A stretch of 64,000 nt of DNA from Stutzerimonas kunmingensis (GTDB lineage Bacteria > Pseudomonadota > Gammaproteobacteria > Pseudomonadales > Pseudomonadaceae). The translations under genes and the position numbers were made by a program. The notes under the pieces are model-generated. The model was given only the letters and a program-made list of their open reading frames with translations, made no database searches and was not told the origin of the DNA. This document shows positions 41,240 to 49,630 of the stretch, piece after piece; the stretch's first letter is position 1; the number at the start of each line of letters is the position of its first letter. Where the stretch lies: the NCBI RefSeq assembly GCF_021432085.1, contig NZ_CP090366.1, positions 4,092,001 to 4,156,000 on the forward strand, in the 5' to 3' direction.

Positions 41240-41274
41240 GCGCAAAAGCCCGCCTTGGAGGCGGGCTTTTGCGC
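41240..41274. terminator. Strong bidirectional terminator
   Basis: A perfect 16-bp stem GCGCAAAAGCCCGCCT/AGGCGGGCTTTTGCGC with loop TGG is followed by AATTCTTTTT on the plus strand. It lies between the convergent HAD and sutA genes. Confidence 0.93.
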
Positions 41275-41289
41275 AATTCTTTTTGGTGC

Positions 41290-41619
41290 TCAGATAGGGC
41301 GACTGCCGTACTTGCTATCCGGCTTCTTCGGCGGGTCGGCGACCACATTGGGCTCGACTTCCTGCACTTGGCCGCCACGCGCGAGAAATTCTTCCATGGC
41401 TCGCGCCAGTGCATCGCGCTCCTTCTGCTTGGCTTCCAGGCTCGGCAGTTCGTCCGGCTCCACGGCCTTCGCCTTGGCCTTCTTGGCCGGCGTAGCGCGC
41501 TCGCTGTCGGTCCCTTCGTCGTCGAGACTGTCGTCGCCATCATCGGCAGCGTTCAGCTCTTCCCCTTCCTCCTCGTCGCTAACGTCCAGATCGTCTTGTT
41601 CTAGTTCTTCGTCGCTCAT
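41290..41619 (-). CDS. sutA: SutA, RNA-polymerase-binding regulator
   Basis: The 109-residue protein has a highly acidic disordered N-terminus (MSDEELEQDDLDVSDEEEGE), a Lys/Ala linker and a conserved C-terminus (KQKERDALARAMEEFLARGG, EPNVVADPPKKPDSKYGSRP). It matches P. aeruginosa SutA, which binds RNA polymerase and raises rRNA and maintenance gene transcription during slow growth. SD GAGGTTG precedes ATG 41619. It converges on the HAD gene across a strong terminator. Confidence 0.92.
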   Translation of the reverse strand: MSDEELEQDDLDVSDEEEGEELNAADDGDDSLDDEGTDSERATPAKKAKAKAVEPDELPSLEAKQKERDALARAMEEFLARGGQVQEVEPNVVADPPKKPDSKYGSRPI

Positions 41620-41697
41620 GTTCAACCTCATGGCCTTGCCAAAGCGGAGTAAGTTATAGCCCAGCGATGCGGAAAGACCGACACCGCCAAAAAAAAT

Positions 41698-42123
41698 TCA
41701 ACTTGCCGTCCCGTGCAGCGTTGCCACAATCTGCCGCGCGCCACCCTGGTCGCGGTGCTCTCCGAGATAGATGCCCTGCCAGGTACCGAGTGCCAGCCCC
41801 CCATCGCTGACCGGCAGGCTCAACTGGCAGCCGAGCAGGCTGGCCTTGAAATGCGCCGGCAGATCGTCCGGCCCTTCGTAGTCGTGCTCATAGCCTCCCT
41901 CACCCTGCGGCACCAGGCGATTGAAGAAGCGCTCGAAATCTCGCCGAACCGCTGCATCGGCATTCTCGTTGATCGTCAGCGAGGCCGAGGTATGCCGCAG
42001 CCACAGGTGTAACAGACCGACCCGGCATTGCCGCAGTTCCGGCAGTGCGTCGAGCAGCTCATCGGTGACCAGATGAAAGCCGCGTGGCCGCGCGCGCAAG
42101 GTGATCAGGGTCTGTTGCCACAT
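41698..42123 (-). CDS. YjbQ family protein (UPF0047)
   Basis: The 141-residue protein of the YjbQ/UPF0047 fold has the family core [20 protein letters not shown] and the C-terminal [13 protein letters not shown]. Some members show weak thiamine-phosphate synthase activity, but the true function is unknown. The start [20 protein letters not shown] is the conserved N-terminus; longer frames upstream enter the amtB terminator. It follows amtB2 on the minus strand. Confidence 0.9.
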   Translation of the reverse strand: MWQQTLITLRARPRGFHLVTDELLDALPELRQCRVGLLHLWLRHTSASLTINENADAAVRRDFERFFNRLVPQGEGGYEHDYEGPDDLPAHFKASLLGCQLSLPVSDGGLALGTWQGIYLGEHRDQGGARQIVATLHGTAS

Positions 42124-42174
42124 GTTCGAAGACTCATGTTCAACGGCTGGTCGCGCGCATTCTAGCGTGGCGCC

Positions 42175-42207
42175 AAAAAAAACAAAGGGCGCCAAAAGGC
42201 GCCCTTG
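42175..42207 (-). terminator. Rho-independent terminator of the glnK-amtB operon
   Basis: On the minus strand AAGGGCGCC, loop TTTT and GGCGCCCTT form a 9-bp stem followed by TGTTTTTTTT. It lies 18 bp after the amtB2 stop. Confidence 0.93.
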
Positions 42208-42225
42208 TCATGAACCAGCGAATCG

Positions 42226-43476
42226 TTACTGGCGAGTGAACTCCGGATAGGCTTCCAGACCGCACTCGACGACGTCCACGCCCTCGTATTCCTCTTCCTC
42301 GCTGACACGCAGGCCCATCACCGCCTTGATGATGCCCCAGACGATCAGGCTGGCGATGAACACCCAGAGGAAGATCGACACCAGACCCAGCAGCTGGGCA
42401 CCGAAGGTGGCATCGGCGTTGGTCAGAGGCACGGCCAGCAGGCCCCACATGCCGGCAACACCGTGCACGGAGATGGCACCGACCGGGTCATCGAGCTTGA
42501 GCTTGTCCAGGCCAAGGATGCTGAACACCACCAGCACACCACCCACGCCGCCGATCAGGGTCGCCTGCAGAGCGCTCGGGGTCAGCGGTTCGGCAGTGAT
42601 CGCCACCAGACCGGCCAGCGCGCCGTTGAGCACCATGGTCAGGTCGGACTTGCCGAACAGCAGACGCGCGGTGATCAGCGCGGCGATCAGGCCGCCTGCA
42701 GCGCCCATGTTGGTGTTGACGAAGACCTGAGCGACGGCATTGGCGTCTTCGATGGTGCTCATCTTCAGCTGCGAGCCACCGTTGAAGCCGAACCAGCCCA
42801 TCCACAGGATGAAGGCACCGAGGGTCGCCAGCGGCATGTTGGCACCGGGGATGGCGTTGATCTGACCGTTCGCACCGTACTTGCCCTTACGCGGACCGAG
42901 CAGCAGCACACCCGCCAGAGCAGCAGCCGCACCGGCCATGTGTACGATGCCCGAGCCTGCGAAGTCGAGGAAACCCGCCGCGTCGAGGAAACCACCGCCC
43001 CACTTCCAGAAGCCCTGAACCGGGTAGATGAAGCCGGTCATCACCACCGCGAAGGCGATGAACGCCCACAGCTTCATGCGTTCGGCCACCGCACCGGAAA
43101 CCACCGACATGCAGGTCGCGGCGAACACGATCTGGAAGAAGAAGTCGGCACGCGCGGAGTAGTAAGGCGCGTCCTCACCACCAGCGGCGACCACGTCGAC
43201 GGCGTTCTCGTCGCCGATCAGGAAGCCCAGGCTCGGCAGGATGCCGCCGTCCGGGCTGGAGTACATGATGTAGTAGCCGACCAGCAGATACATGATCGAC
43301 GCCAGCGCGTAGAGCACGATGTTCTTGGTGAGGATCTCGGCGGTGTTCTTCGCCCGGACCAGACCGGCTTCGAGCATGGCGAAACCTGCCGCCATCCACA
43401 TCACCAGCGCTCCGCAGATCACGAAGTAGAAGGTATCGAGTCCGTACTGGACGGGTATCAATGCAGTGCTATCCAT
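42226..43476 (-). CDS. amtB2: Ammonium transporter AmtB2
   Basis: The 416-residue inner-membrane transporter of the Amt family has 11 helices. The pore twin histidines are H179 (GIVHMAGAA) and H338 (ISVHGVAG), and FNGGS lies near residue 231. It begins MDSTALIPVQYGLDTFYF with no cleavable signal, unlike the upstream AmtB1. The cytosolic tail ends in an acidic segment suited to PII binding (VSEEEEYEGVDVVECGLEAY). P. stutzeri A1501 is known to have glnK-amtB1-amtB2 in this order. It lies 123 bp after amtB1, with a GC hairpin between them. Confidence 0.93.
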   Translation of the reverse strand: MDSTALIPVQYGLDTFYFVICGALVMWMAAGFAMLEAGLVRAKNTAEILTKNIVLYALASIMYLLVGYYIMYSSPDGGILPSLGFLIGDENAVDVVAAGGEDAPYYSARADFFFQIVFAATCMSVVSGAVAERMKLWAFIAFAVVMTGFIYPVQGFWKWGGGFLDAAGFLDFAGSGIVHMAGAAAALAGVLLLGPRKGKYGANGQINAIPGANMPLATLGAFILWMGWFGFNGGSQLKMSTIEDANAVAQVFVNTNMGAAGGLIAALITARLLFGKSDLTMVLNGALAGLVAITAEPLTPSALQATLIGGVGGVLVVFSILGLDKLKLDDPVGAISVHGVAGMWGLLAVPLTNADATFGAQLLGLVSIFLWVFIASLIVWGIIKAVMGLRVSEEEEYEGVDVVECGLEAYPEFTRQ

Positions 43477-43564
43477 GTTTCACCTCTTGCTGTCGCGCTT
43501 TGTGCGCTGTTCGGTCCACAGGCCATCGCATGCCGCGTCGATGGCCGGTGCCGCTTTTCGGATT

Positions 43565-43590
43565 GGCCCCGGGGTTGGCTCCGGGGTGCC
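43565..43590 (-). other. Hairpin between amtB1 and amtB2
   Basis: GGC-CCCGG and CCGGG-GT-GCC can pair across an 8-nt loop, 10 bp past the amtB1 stop. It lacks a T-run and could act as a partial attenuator or mRNA stabiliser within the operon. Confidence 0.35.
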
Positions 43591-43599
43591 CTGAATGGA

Positions 43600-44916
43600 T
43601 TACAGGTTGTAGCCACGCTCGTTATGCAGGCTGAGGTCGAGGCCGATGGTCTCCTGCTCCTCGTTCACCCGCAGGCCCATCACCAGATCGATCGCCTTGA
43701 GGATCAGGTAGGTGACGATGCCGGTGTACACCACGGTGAACAGCACGCCCTTGAACTGAATCCACAGCTGCAGGCCGATGTTCTCCACTTCGCCGAAGCC
43801 ACCCAGCATAGGTGCCGCGAAGATGCCGGTGAGCAGCGCACCGACGATGCCGCCGATGCCGTGCACACCGAAGGCGTCCAGCGAATCGTCGTAGCCGAGC
43901 TTGCGTTTCAGGCTGGTGGCGCAGAAGAAGCAGACCACTCCGGATACCAGGCCGATGACCAGAGCGCCCATCGGGCCCACTGTGCCGGCAGCCGGCGTGA
44001 TGGCGACCAGACCGGCAACCACGCCGGAGGCGATGCCCAGCGCGCTGGGTTTGCCGTGGCCGATCCACTCGGCGAACATCCAGCCCAGCGCCGCGGCGGC
44101 AGTAGCGATCTGCGTGACCAGCATGGCCATGCCGGCCGTACCGTTGGCGGCGATGGCCGAGCCCGCATTGAAGCCGAACCAGCCGACCCAGAGCATTGCG
44201 GCACCGACCAGGGTCAGGCCCAGGTTGTGCGGCGCCATCGGCGTGGTCGGATAGCCCTTGCGCTTGCCCAGCACCAGGCAGGCCACCAGTCCGGCGATAC
44301 CTGCGTTGATGTGCACCACGGTGCCGCCAGCGAAGTCGAGCACCCCCCAATCCCACATCAGGCCGCCGTCGCCGCCCCAGACCATGTGCGCGATCGGCGC
44401 GTAGACCAGGGTGAACCAGACGCCCATGAACACCAGCATCGCGGAGAACTTCATGCGTTCGGCGAAGGCGCCGACGATGAGTGCCGGGGTGATGATGGCG
44501 AAGGTCATCTGGAAGGTGATGAAGATGCTTTCAGGGAAGGCGCCGACCAGGCTGTCGGGCGTCAGACCGCTGAGAAAGGCGCGGTCCAGGCCGCCGACGA
44601 AGGAATTGAAGTTGGTGACCCCAGCTTCCATACCGGTGGTGTCGAACGCGAGGCTGTAGCCGTAGACCATCCAGAGGATGCTCATCAGGCCGGTGACCGC
44701 AAAGCACTGCATCATCACCGAGAGAATGTTCTTCGAGCGGACCATGCCGCCGTAGAACAGCGCCAGCCCAGGGATGGTCATGAACAGCACCAGCGCAGTG
44801 GCCGTCAGCATCCATGCCGTGTCGCCTGAATCCAGCGTTGCCTCCTGCGCCAGGGCCAGGCCTGGGCTTATCAGAGACAAAAGGGCTCCTAGCCCTGCGA
44901 ATTTTCGCAGAGTCAT
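43600..44916 (-). CDS. amtB1: Ammonium transporter AmtB1
   Basis: The 438-residue Amt transporter has an N-terminal signal peptide (MTLRKFAGLGALLSLISPGL ending ALAQE) and 11 helices. The twin histidines are H202 (TVVHINAG) and H352 (FGVHGIGG), with the gate phenylalanine in FQMTFAIITP and GWFGFNAGS. It conducts ammonium and is shut by deuridylylated GlnK, encoded 38 bp upstream. The C-terminal tail GLRVNEEQETIGLDLSLHNE is the GlnK-contact region. Confidence 0.96.
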   Translation of the reverse strand: MTLRKFAGLGALLSLISPGLALAQEATLDSGDTAWMLTATALVLFMTIPGLALFYGGMVRSKNILSVMMQCFAVTGLMSILWMVYGYSLAFDTTGMEAGVTNFNSFVGGLDRAFLSGLTPDSLVGAFPESIFITFQMTFAIITPALIVGAFAERMKFSAMLVFMGVWFTLVYAPIAHMVWGGDGGLMWDWGVLDFAGGTVVHINAGIAGLVACLVLGKRKGYPTTPMAPHNLGLTLVGAAMLWVGWFGFNAGSAIAANGTAGMAMLVTQIATAAAALGWMFAEWIGHGKPSALGIASGVVAGLVAITPAAGTVGPMGALVIGLVSGVVCFFCATSLKRKLGYDDSLDAFGVHGIGGIVGALLTGIFAAPMLGGFGEVENIGLQLWIQFKGVLFTVVYTGIVTYLILKAIDLVMGLRVNEEQETIGLDLSLHNERGYNL

Positions 44917-44954
44917 GGTTTTACTCCTGGGGCGTGGGGGTTCGGAGGTGCTGC

Positions 44955-45437
<483 letters not shown>

Positions 45438-45449
45438 TCACCGATGCAC

Positions 45450-45466
45450 CGCAACCCGTTGGTGCA
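45450..45466. promoter_or_regulatory. NtrC-like binding site, weaker copy
   Basis: CGCAA-CCCGTTG-GTGCA has the NtrC spacing (5-7-5) with one change in the left half. It also overlaps a wider inverted repeat ATGCACC...GGTGCAT at 45444-45467. It lies about 160 bp upstream of glnK. Confidence 0.45.
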
Positions 45467-45574
45467 TGCGTCGCTGGGGACAAAGCAGAATCAGTGCCAG
45501 CTTTACGCAATGCCCGTTTTTACGGGGTGCGCACGGATGGAATGGATGCCCGACGGACGGTAGCGTCCAGAACA

Positions 45575-45591
45575 CGCACAATATTGGTGCG
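45575..45591. promoter_or_regulatory. NtrC-like binding site, strong copy
   Basis: CGCAC-AATATTG-GTGCG matches the NtrC dyad TGCAC-N7-GTGCA in spacing, and its core GCAC.ATATTGGTGC is nearly identical to the strong enhancer site of E. coli glnA. It lies about 285 bp upstream of the glnK start, a normal enhancer distance. Confidence 0.6.
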
Positions 45592-45691
45592 CGCATGCAC
45601 CAGCAGCTGCTCATTTTTTGTGCACGCCACCTGAGAAAGACCGGAAAAAGCCCGTGCTACACTGCGCCCGGTTCAACCACAGGTGTTTTCA

Positions 45692-45952
45692 ATGTTGCCG
45701 CCAAAAGCTTTCCTAGATGCCATCGGCTCCCAGGCCTCGCGCCTGTTCAACGGCGAGACGCCGCTGCCGCGTGGCGAGTTCGAAGCCCAGCTCAAGGGTG
45801 TGGTCCAGGGCGCACTGAACAAGCTCGACGTGGTCAGCCGCGACGAATTCGACAGCCAGATGGTGGTGCTCGCCCGCACCCGCGCGCGCCTGGAGGCGCT
45901 CGAAGCCAAGGTTGCCGAACTGGAAGAAAAGCTCACGCCGCCCGCGTCCTGA
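45692..45952 (+). CDS. ubiK: Ubiquinone biosynthesis accessory factor UbiK
   Basis: This 86-residue protein of the BMFP/YqiC family has an amphipathic first helix (FLDAIGSQASRLF) and a C-terminal trimeric coiled coil (ARTRARLEALEAKVAELEEK). UbiK binds UbiJ and lipids and supports the aerobic ubiquinone-synthesis complex. AGGTG lies before ATG 45692. It is divergent from glnK and 37 bp upstream of comM. Confidence 0.92.
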   Translation: MLPPKAFLDAIGSQASRLFNGETPLPRGEFEAQLKGVVQGALNKLDVVSRDEFDSQMVVLARTRARLEALEAKVAELEEKLTPPAS

Positions 45953-45989
45953 CAGACCGGGCCGGCGAAACGATCAAAGGAGTGATCGG

Positions 45990-47486
45990 ATGTCCCTGGC
46001 CATAGTTCATAGCCGCGCGCAGATTGGCGTCGAAGCGCCGCCGGTGACCGTCGAAGCTCATCTGGCCAACGGCCTGCCGGCGCTGACCCTGGTCGGCCTG
46101 CCGGAAACCGCGGTCAAGGAAAGCAAGGATCGCGTGCGCAGCGCCATTCTCACCTCCGGCTTCGATTTTCCCGCTCGACGCATCACCCTCAACCTCGCCC
46201 CCGCCGACCTGCCAAAGGACGGCGGCCGCTTCGACCTGTCCATTGCCCTGGGCATTCTCGCCGCCAGCGGTCAGCTGCCGGCCGAGCGGCTCGACAACCT
46301 GGAATGCCTCGGCGAACTGGCACTGTCCGGCGCCTTGCGCCCGGTCCAGGGAGTCCTGCCGGCTGCCCTCGCCGCTCGAGCGGCAGGGCGCGCGCTGCTG
46401 GTGCCACGGGCCAACGCCGAGGAAGCCAGCCTGGCCTCGGGGCTCACCGTCTATGCCGCCGAGCACTTGCTCGAGGTCGCAGCGCACTTCAACGGCATCA
46501 CGCCGCTCGAACCCTATGTGGCCCAGGGCCTGCTACGACAGACTCAGCCTTACCCCGACCTGGCCGACGTGCAAGGTCAGCAGGCCGCCAAGCGCGGGCT
46601 GCTGATCGCCGCGGCTGGCGCGCACAACCTGCTGTTTTCCGGCCCGCCGGGCACCGGCAAGACACTCCTGGCCAGCCGCCTGCCCGGTCTCTTGCCGCCG
46701 CTGGACGAGCAGGAGGCGCTGGAAGTCGCCGCCATCCATTCGGTGGCCAGTCACAGCCCTCTCGAGCATTGGCCGCAACGGCCCTTTCGGCAGCCCCATC
46801 ACAGTGCATCCGGCCCGGCGCTGGTCGGTGGCGGCAGCCGTCCGCAGCCAGGGGAGATCACCCTGGCGCATCAGGGCGTACTGTTTCTCGACGAGCTGCC
46901 GGAGTTCGACCGCAAGGTGCTCGAGGTCTTGCGTGAGCCACTGGAGTCGGGGCATATCGTCATCGCTCGGGCCCGCGACAAGGTGCGTTTTCCGGCGCGT
47001 TTCCAGCTGGTGGCGGCGATGAATCCCTGCCCCTGTGGCTACCTCGGTGATCCCAACGGGCGCTGCCGCTGCACGCCGGACCAGATCCAGCGCTATCGCA
47101 ACAAGCTCTCCGGCCCGCTGCTCGACCGCATCGACCTGCATTTGACCGTGGCGCGCGAGGCGACGGCCCTCAACGCTCCGCCGCAGACGGGCCAGAGCAG
47201 TGCCGTACTCGCCGCCCAGGTAGCCCAGGCGCGACAGCTGCAACTCGCCCGTCAGGGCTGCGCCAACGCCTTCCTCGACCTCGCCGGATTGCGCAGCCAT
47301 TGCCAGCTCGGCACCGAGGATCAGGCCTGGCTGGAGCGCGCCTGCGAACGCCTGGCGCTGTCGCTGCGCGCCGCGCACCGCCTGCTCAAGGTGGCGCGCA
47401 CCCTCGCCGATCTGGAACAGGCCGGGCGAATCAGCCGCCAGCACCTCGCCGAAGCCCTGCAGTACCGGCCCGGCAGTCAAGGCTGA
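45990..47486 (+). CDS. comM: ComM/YifB family Mg-chelatase-like AAA+ helicase
   Basis: The 498-residue protein has an N-terminal Lon-like domain, then an AAA+ module with Walker A GPPGTGKT at 218-225 and Walker B LFLDELPEF. A Cys-rich turn CPCGYLGDPNGRCRC with zinc-finger look follows, and then a C-terminal helical domain. ComM is a hexameric branch-migration helicase that extends integration of DNA during natural transformation; P. stutzeri is a classic transformable species. SD AAAGGAGTG precedes ATG 45990. Confidence 0.95.
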   Translation: MSLAIVHSRAQIGVEAPPVTVEAHLANGLPALTLVGLPETAVKESKDRVRSAILTSGFDFPARRITLNLAPADLPKDGGRFDLSIALGILAASGQLPAERLDNLECLGELALSGALRPVQGVLPAALAARAAGRALLVPRANAEEASLASGLTVYAAEHLLEVAAHFNGITPLEPYVAQGLLRQTQPYPDLADVQGQQAAKRGLLIAAAGAHNLLFSGPPGTGKTLLASRLPGLLPPLDEQEALEVAAIHSVASHSPLEHWPQRPFRQPHHSASGPALVGGGSRPQPGEITLAHQGVLFLDELPEFDRKVLEVLREPLESGHIVIARARDKVRFPARFQLVAAMNPCPCGYLGDPNGRCRCTPDQIQRYRNKLSGPLLDRIDLHLTVAREATALNAPPQTGQSSAVLAAQVAQARQLQLARQGCANAFLDLAGLRSHCQLGTEDQAWLERACERLALSLRAAHRLLKVARTLADLEQAGRISRQHLAEALQYRPGSQG

Positions 47487-47617
47487 GCCTGCTCTAGCAC
47501 GGGCTTCGGTGCGCGTCGATCAGCTGCGGACAACGGGCATCCTTTGCGGTCTGTGTTAAGTTGGATGGCTTTCGCCACAGGCGGCCACTCCCCAGAAACA
47601 ACCCGAAGGAGCGCAGC

Positions 47618-49591
47618 ATGGAGGCAAAACAGCCCTCGTCGTCTCACCTCAACGCCCCGGTCTTCTACGGCTCGGCGGTCATCATCCTGGCGCTGGTGAT
47701 CTACAGCGTCGCTTTCCAGAGCCATGCGCAAACGCTGTTTGGCGATACCCAGGCCTGGATCATCGCCAACGTCAGCTGGCTCTACATCCTCGCCGTTGCA
47801 CTCATCCTGCTCATGGTGGTGCTGCTGGCGTTCAGTCGTTACGGCGACATCAAGCTCGGGCCGGATCACAGCGAACCGGATTACAGCGCCCTGACCTGGT
47901 TCGCCATGCTGTTCTCCGCCGGCATGGGCATCGGCCTGATGTTCTTCGGCGTCGCCGAACCGGTGATGCACTTCCTCTCACCGCCGGTGGGCGAGGGCGG
48001 CACCAGCGCTGCCGCCTATGAGGCGATGAAGATCACCTTCTTCCACTGGGGCCTGCATGCCTGGGCGATCTACGCCATCGTGGCGATGATCCTGGCCTAC
48101 TTCGCCTACCGCCACGGCCTGCCGCTCACCCTGCGCTCGGCGCTCTACCCGCTGATCGGCGAGCGCATCTATGGGCCGATCGGGCATGCCGTGGACATCT
48201 TCGCCATCATCGGCACGGTGCTAGGCGTCGCCACCTCGCTGGGCCTCGGTGTCACCCAGATCAACACCGGGCTGAATCACCTGTACGGCCTGCCGATATC
48301 GGTGCCGGTGCAGATCGGCCTGATCATCGCCACCACACTGCTGGCGACGATTTCGGTGGTCACCGGCCTGGACAAGGGCGTGCGCCGGCTGTCGGAGCTG
48401 AACCTGACGCTGGCGGCGCTGCTGTTGCTGATGGTGCTGATCGCAGGGCCGACGGTGTTCATCCTGCAGACTTTCGTGCAGAACACCGGCAGCTACCTGT
48501 CGGATATCGTCAACAAGACCTTCAACCTCTATGCCTACGAGCCGAACGACTGGATCGGCGGCTGGACGCTGTTCTACTGGGGCTGGTGGCTGGCCTGGTC
48601 GCCCTTCGTCGGCCTGTTCATCGCGCGCATCTCGCGCGGCCGGACGATTCGCGAATTCGTCACCGGCGTGCTGCTGGTGCCGACCGCATTCACCCTGCTT
48701 TGGATGACCGTGTTCGGCGACACCGCGATCCACATGATCCTCTGGGAACACGTCTCCAGCCTCGGTGAAGCCATCGAGCAGGACAGTTCGCTGGCCCTGT
48801 TCGCCTTCCTCGAGCACTTCCCCTTCTCGGGCTTCATCTCGCTGATCGCGATCATCATGGTGGTGGTGTTCTTCGTCACCTCGGCGGACTCCGGCGCGTT
48901 GGTGGTGGACATGCTCGCCTCCGGCGGCCAGCAGGGCACTCCGGTCTGGCAACGCATCTTCTGGGCCGCATCCATGGGCGGGGTGGCCATCGCGCTGCTG
49001 CTCGCCGATGGCCTGACCGCGTTGCAGACGGCGACCATCGCCAGCGCCCTGCCCTTCACCATCGCGCTGCTCTGTTCGATGTGGGGTCTGCTCAAGGCGC
49101 TGCGCCTGGATGCCACGAAGCAGGGGCTGCGCTACCAGGCCCTGAGCACCTCGCCCAGCGCACCGCGCAGTGCCGGTGGCTGGCAACGTCGCCTGCGTAC
49201 GCTAATGCTGTTCCCGCGACGCGCCCATGTGGTGCGCTTCATCACCGAAGTGGTGCGTCCGGCCTACGAGGACATCGCCGAGGAAATGCGCAAGCAGGGC
49301 TATGCGGTGGAGATCAGCGAAGGTGACGATCGTCGCTTGCGCTTCGAGATCACCCACGAAGGCGAGCCAGACTTCATCTACGAAGTGCGCCCGCGGGCCT
49401 ACGCCATGCCGAGTTTCGTCGCCACCAGCGAGGACGACGAGCGCGAGGAGCGCAAGTACTTCCGCGCCGAGGTGCATCTCAAGGAAGGCGGCCAGGATTA
49501 TGACGTGATGGGCTGGAGCCGCGAGGACGTCATCAGTGACATCCTCGGCCAGTACGAGAAGCACATGCACTTCCTGCACATGGTTCGCTGA
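47618..49591 (+). CDS. betT: BCCT-family choline/betaine transporter (BetT-like)
   Basis: The 657-residue transporter has 12 helices and a cytosolic C-terminal extension of about 140 residues. The BCCT core motif is FYWGWWLAWSPFVGLFIARISRG, and GMGIGLMFFGVAEP marks helix 3. The extension (RFITEVVRPAYEDIAEEMRK onward) is the osmosensing domain of BetT-type carriers, which take up choline with protons. SD GAAGGAG precedes ATG 47618. A choline substrate is likely but not proven by sequence; no bet genes are nearby. Confidence 0.9.
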   Translation: MEAKQPSSSHLNAPVFYGSAVIILALVIYSVAFQSHAQTLFGDTQAWIIANVSWLYILAVALILLMVVLLAFSRYGDIKLGPDHSEPDYSALTWFAMLFSAGMGIGLMFFGVAEPVMHFLSPPVGEGGTSAAAYEAMKITFFHWGLHAWAIYAIVAMILAYFAYRHGLPLTLRSALYPLIGERIYGPIGHAVDIFAIIGTVLGVATSLGLGVTQINTGLNHLYGLPISVPVQIGLIIATTLLATISVVTGLDKGVRRLSELNLTLAALLLLMVLIAGPTVFILQTFVQNTGSYLSDIVNKTFNLYAYEPNDWIGGWTLFYWGWWLAWSPFVGLFIARISRGRTIREFVTGVLLVPTAFTLLWMTVFGDTAIHMILWEHVSSLGEAIEQDSSLALFAFLEHFPFSGFISLIAIIMVVVFFVTSADSGALVVDMLASGGQQGTPVWQRIFWAASMGGVAIALLLADGLTALQTATIASALPFTIALLCSMWGLLKALRLDATKQGLRYQALSTSPSAPRSAGGWQRRLRTLMLFPRRAHVVRFITEVVRPAYEDIAEEMRKQGYAVEISEGDDRRLRFEITHEGEPDFIYEVRPRAYAMPSFVATSEDDEREERKYFRAEVHLKEGGQDYDVMGWSREDVISDILGQYEKHMHFLHMVR

Positions 49592-49600
49592 AGCCGAGCT

Positions 49601-49624
49601 GCGTCCTGGCGCCGGCCAGGACGC
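49601..49624. terminator. Hairpin between convergent betT and GGDEF/EAL genes
   Basis: A perfect 10-bp stem GCGTCCTGGC/GCCAGGACGC with loop GCCG lies 9 bp past the betT stop. It lacks a T-run on both strands. Confidence 0.5.
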
Positions 49625-49630
49625 GGTCGA

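Noticed and set aside
42463..44829. A 788-codon open frame on the plus strand across amtB2 and amtB1
   Set aside because: It is antisense to two clear ammonium transporters. The translation is His/Gln/Asp-rich low-complexity sequence typical of the shadow frame of high-GC membrane-protein genes.
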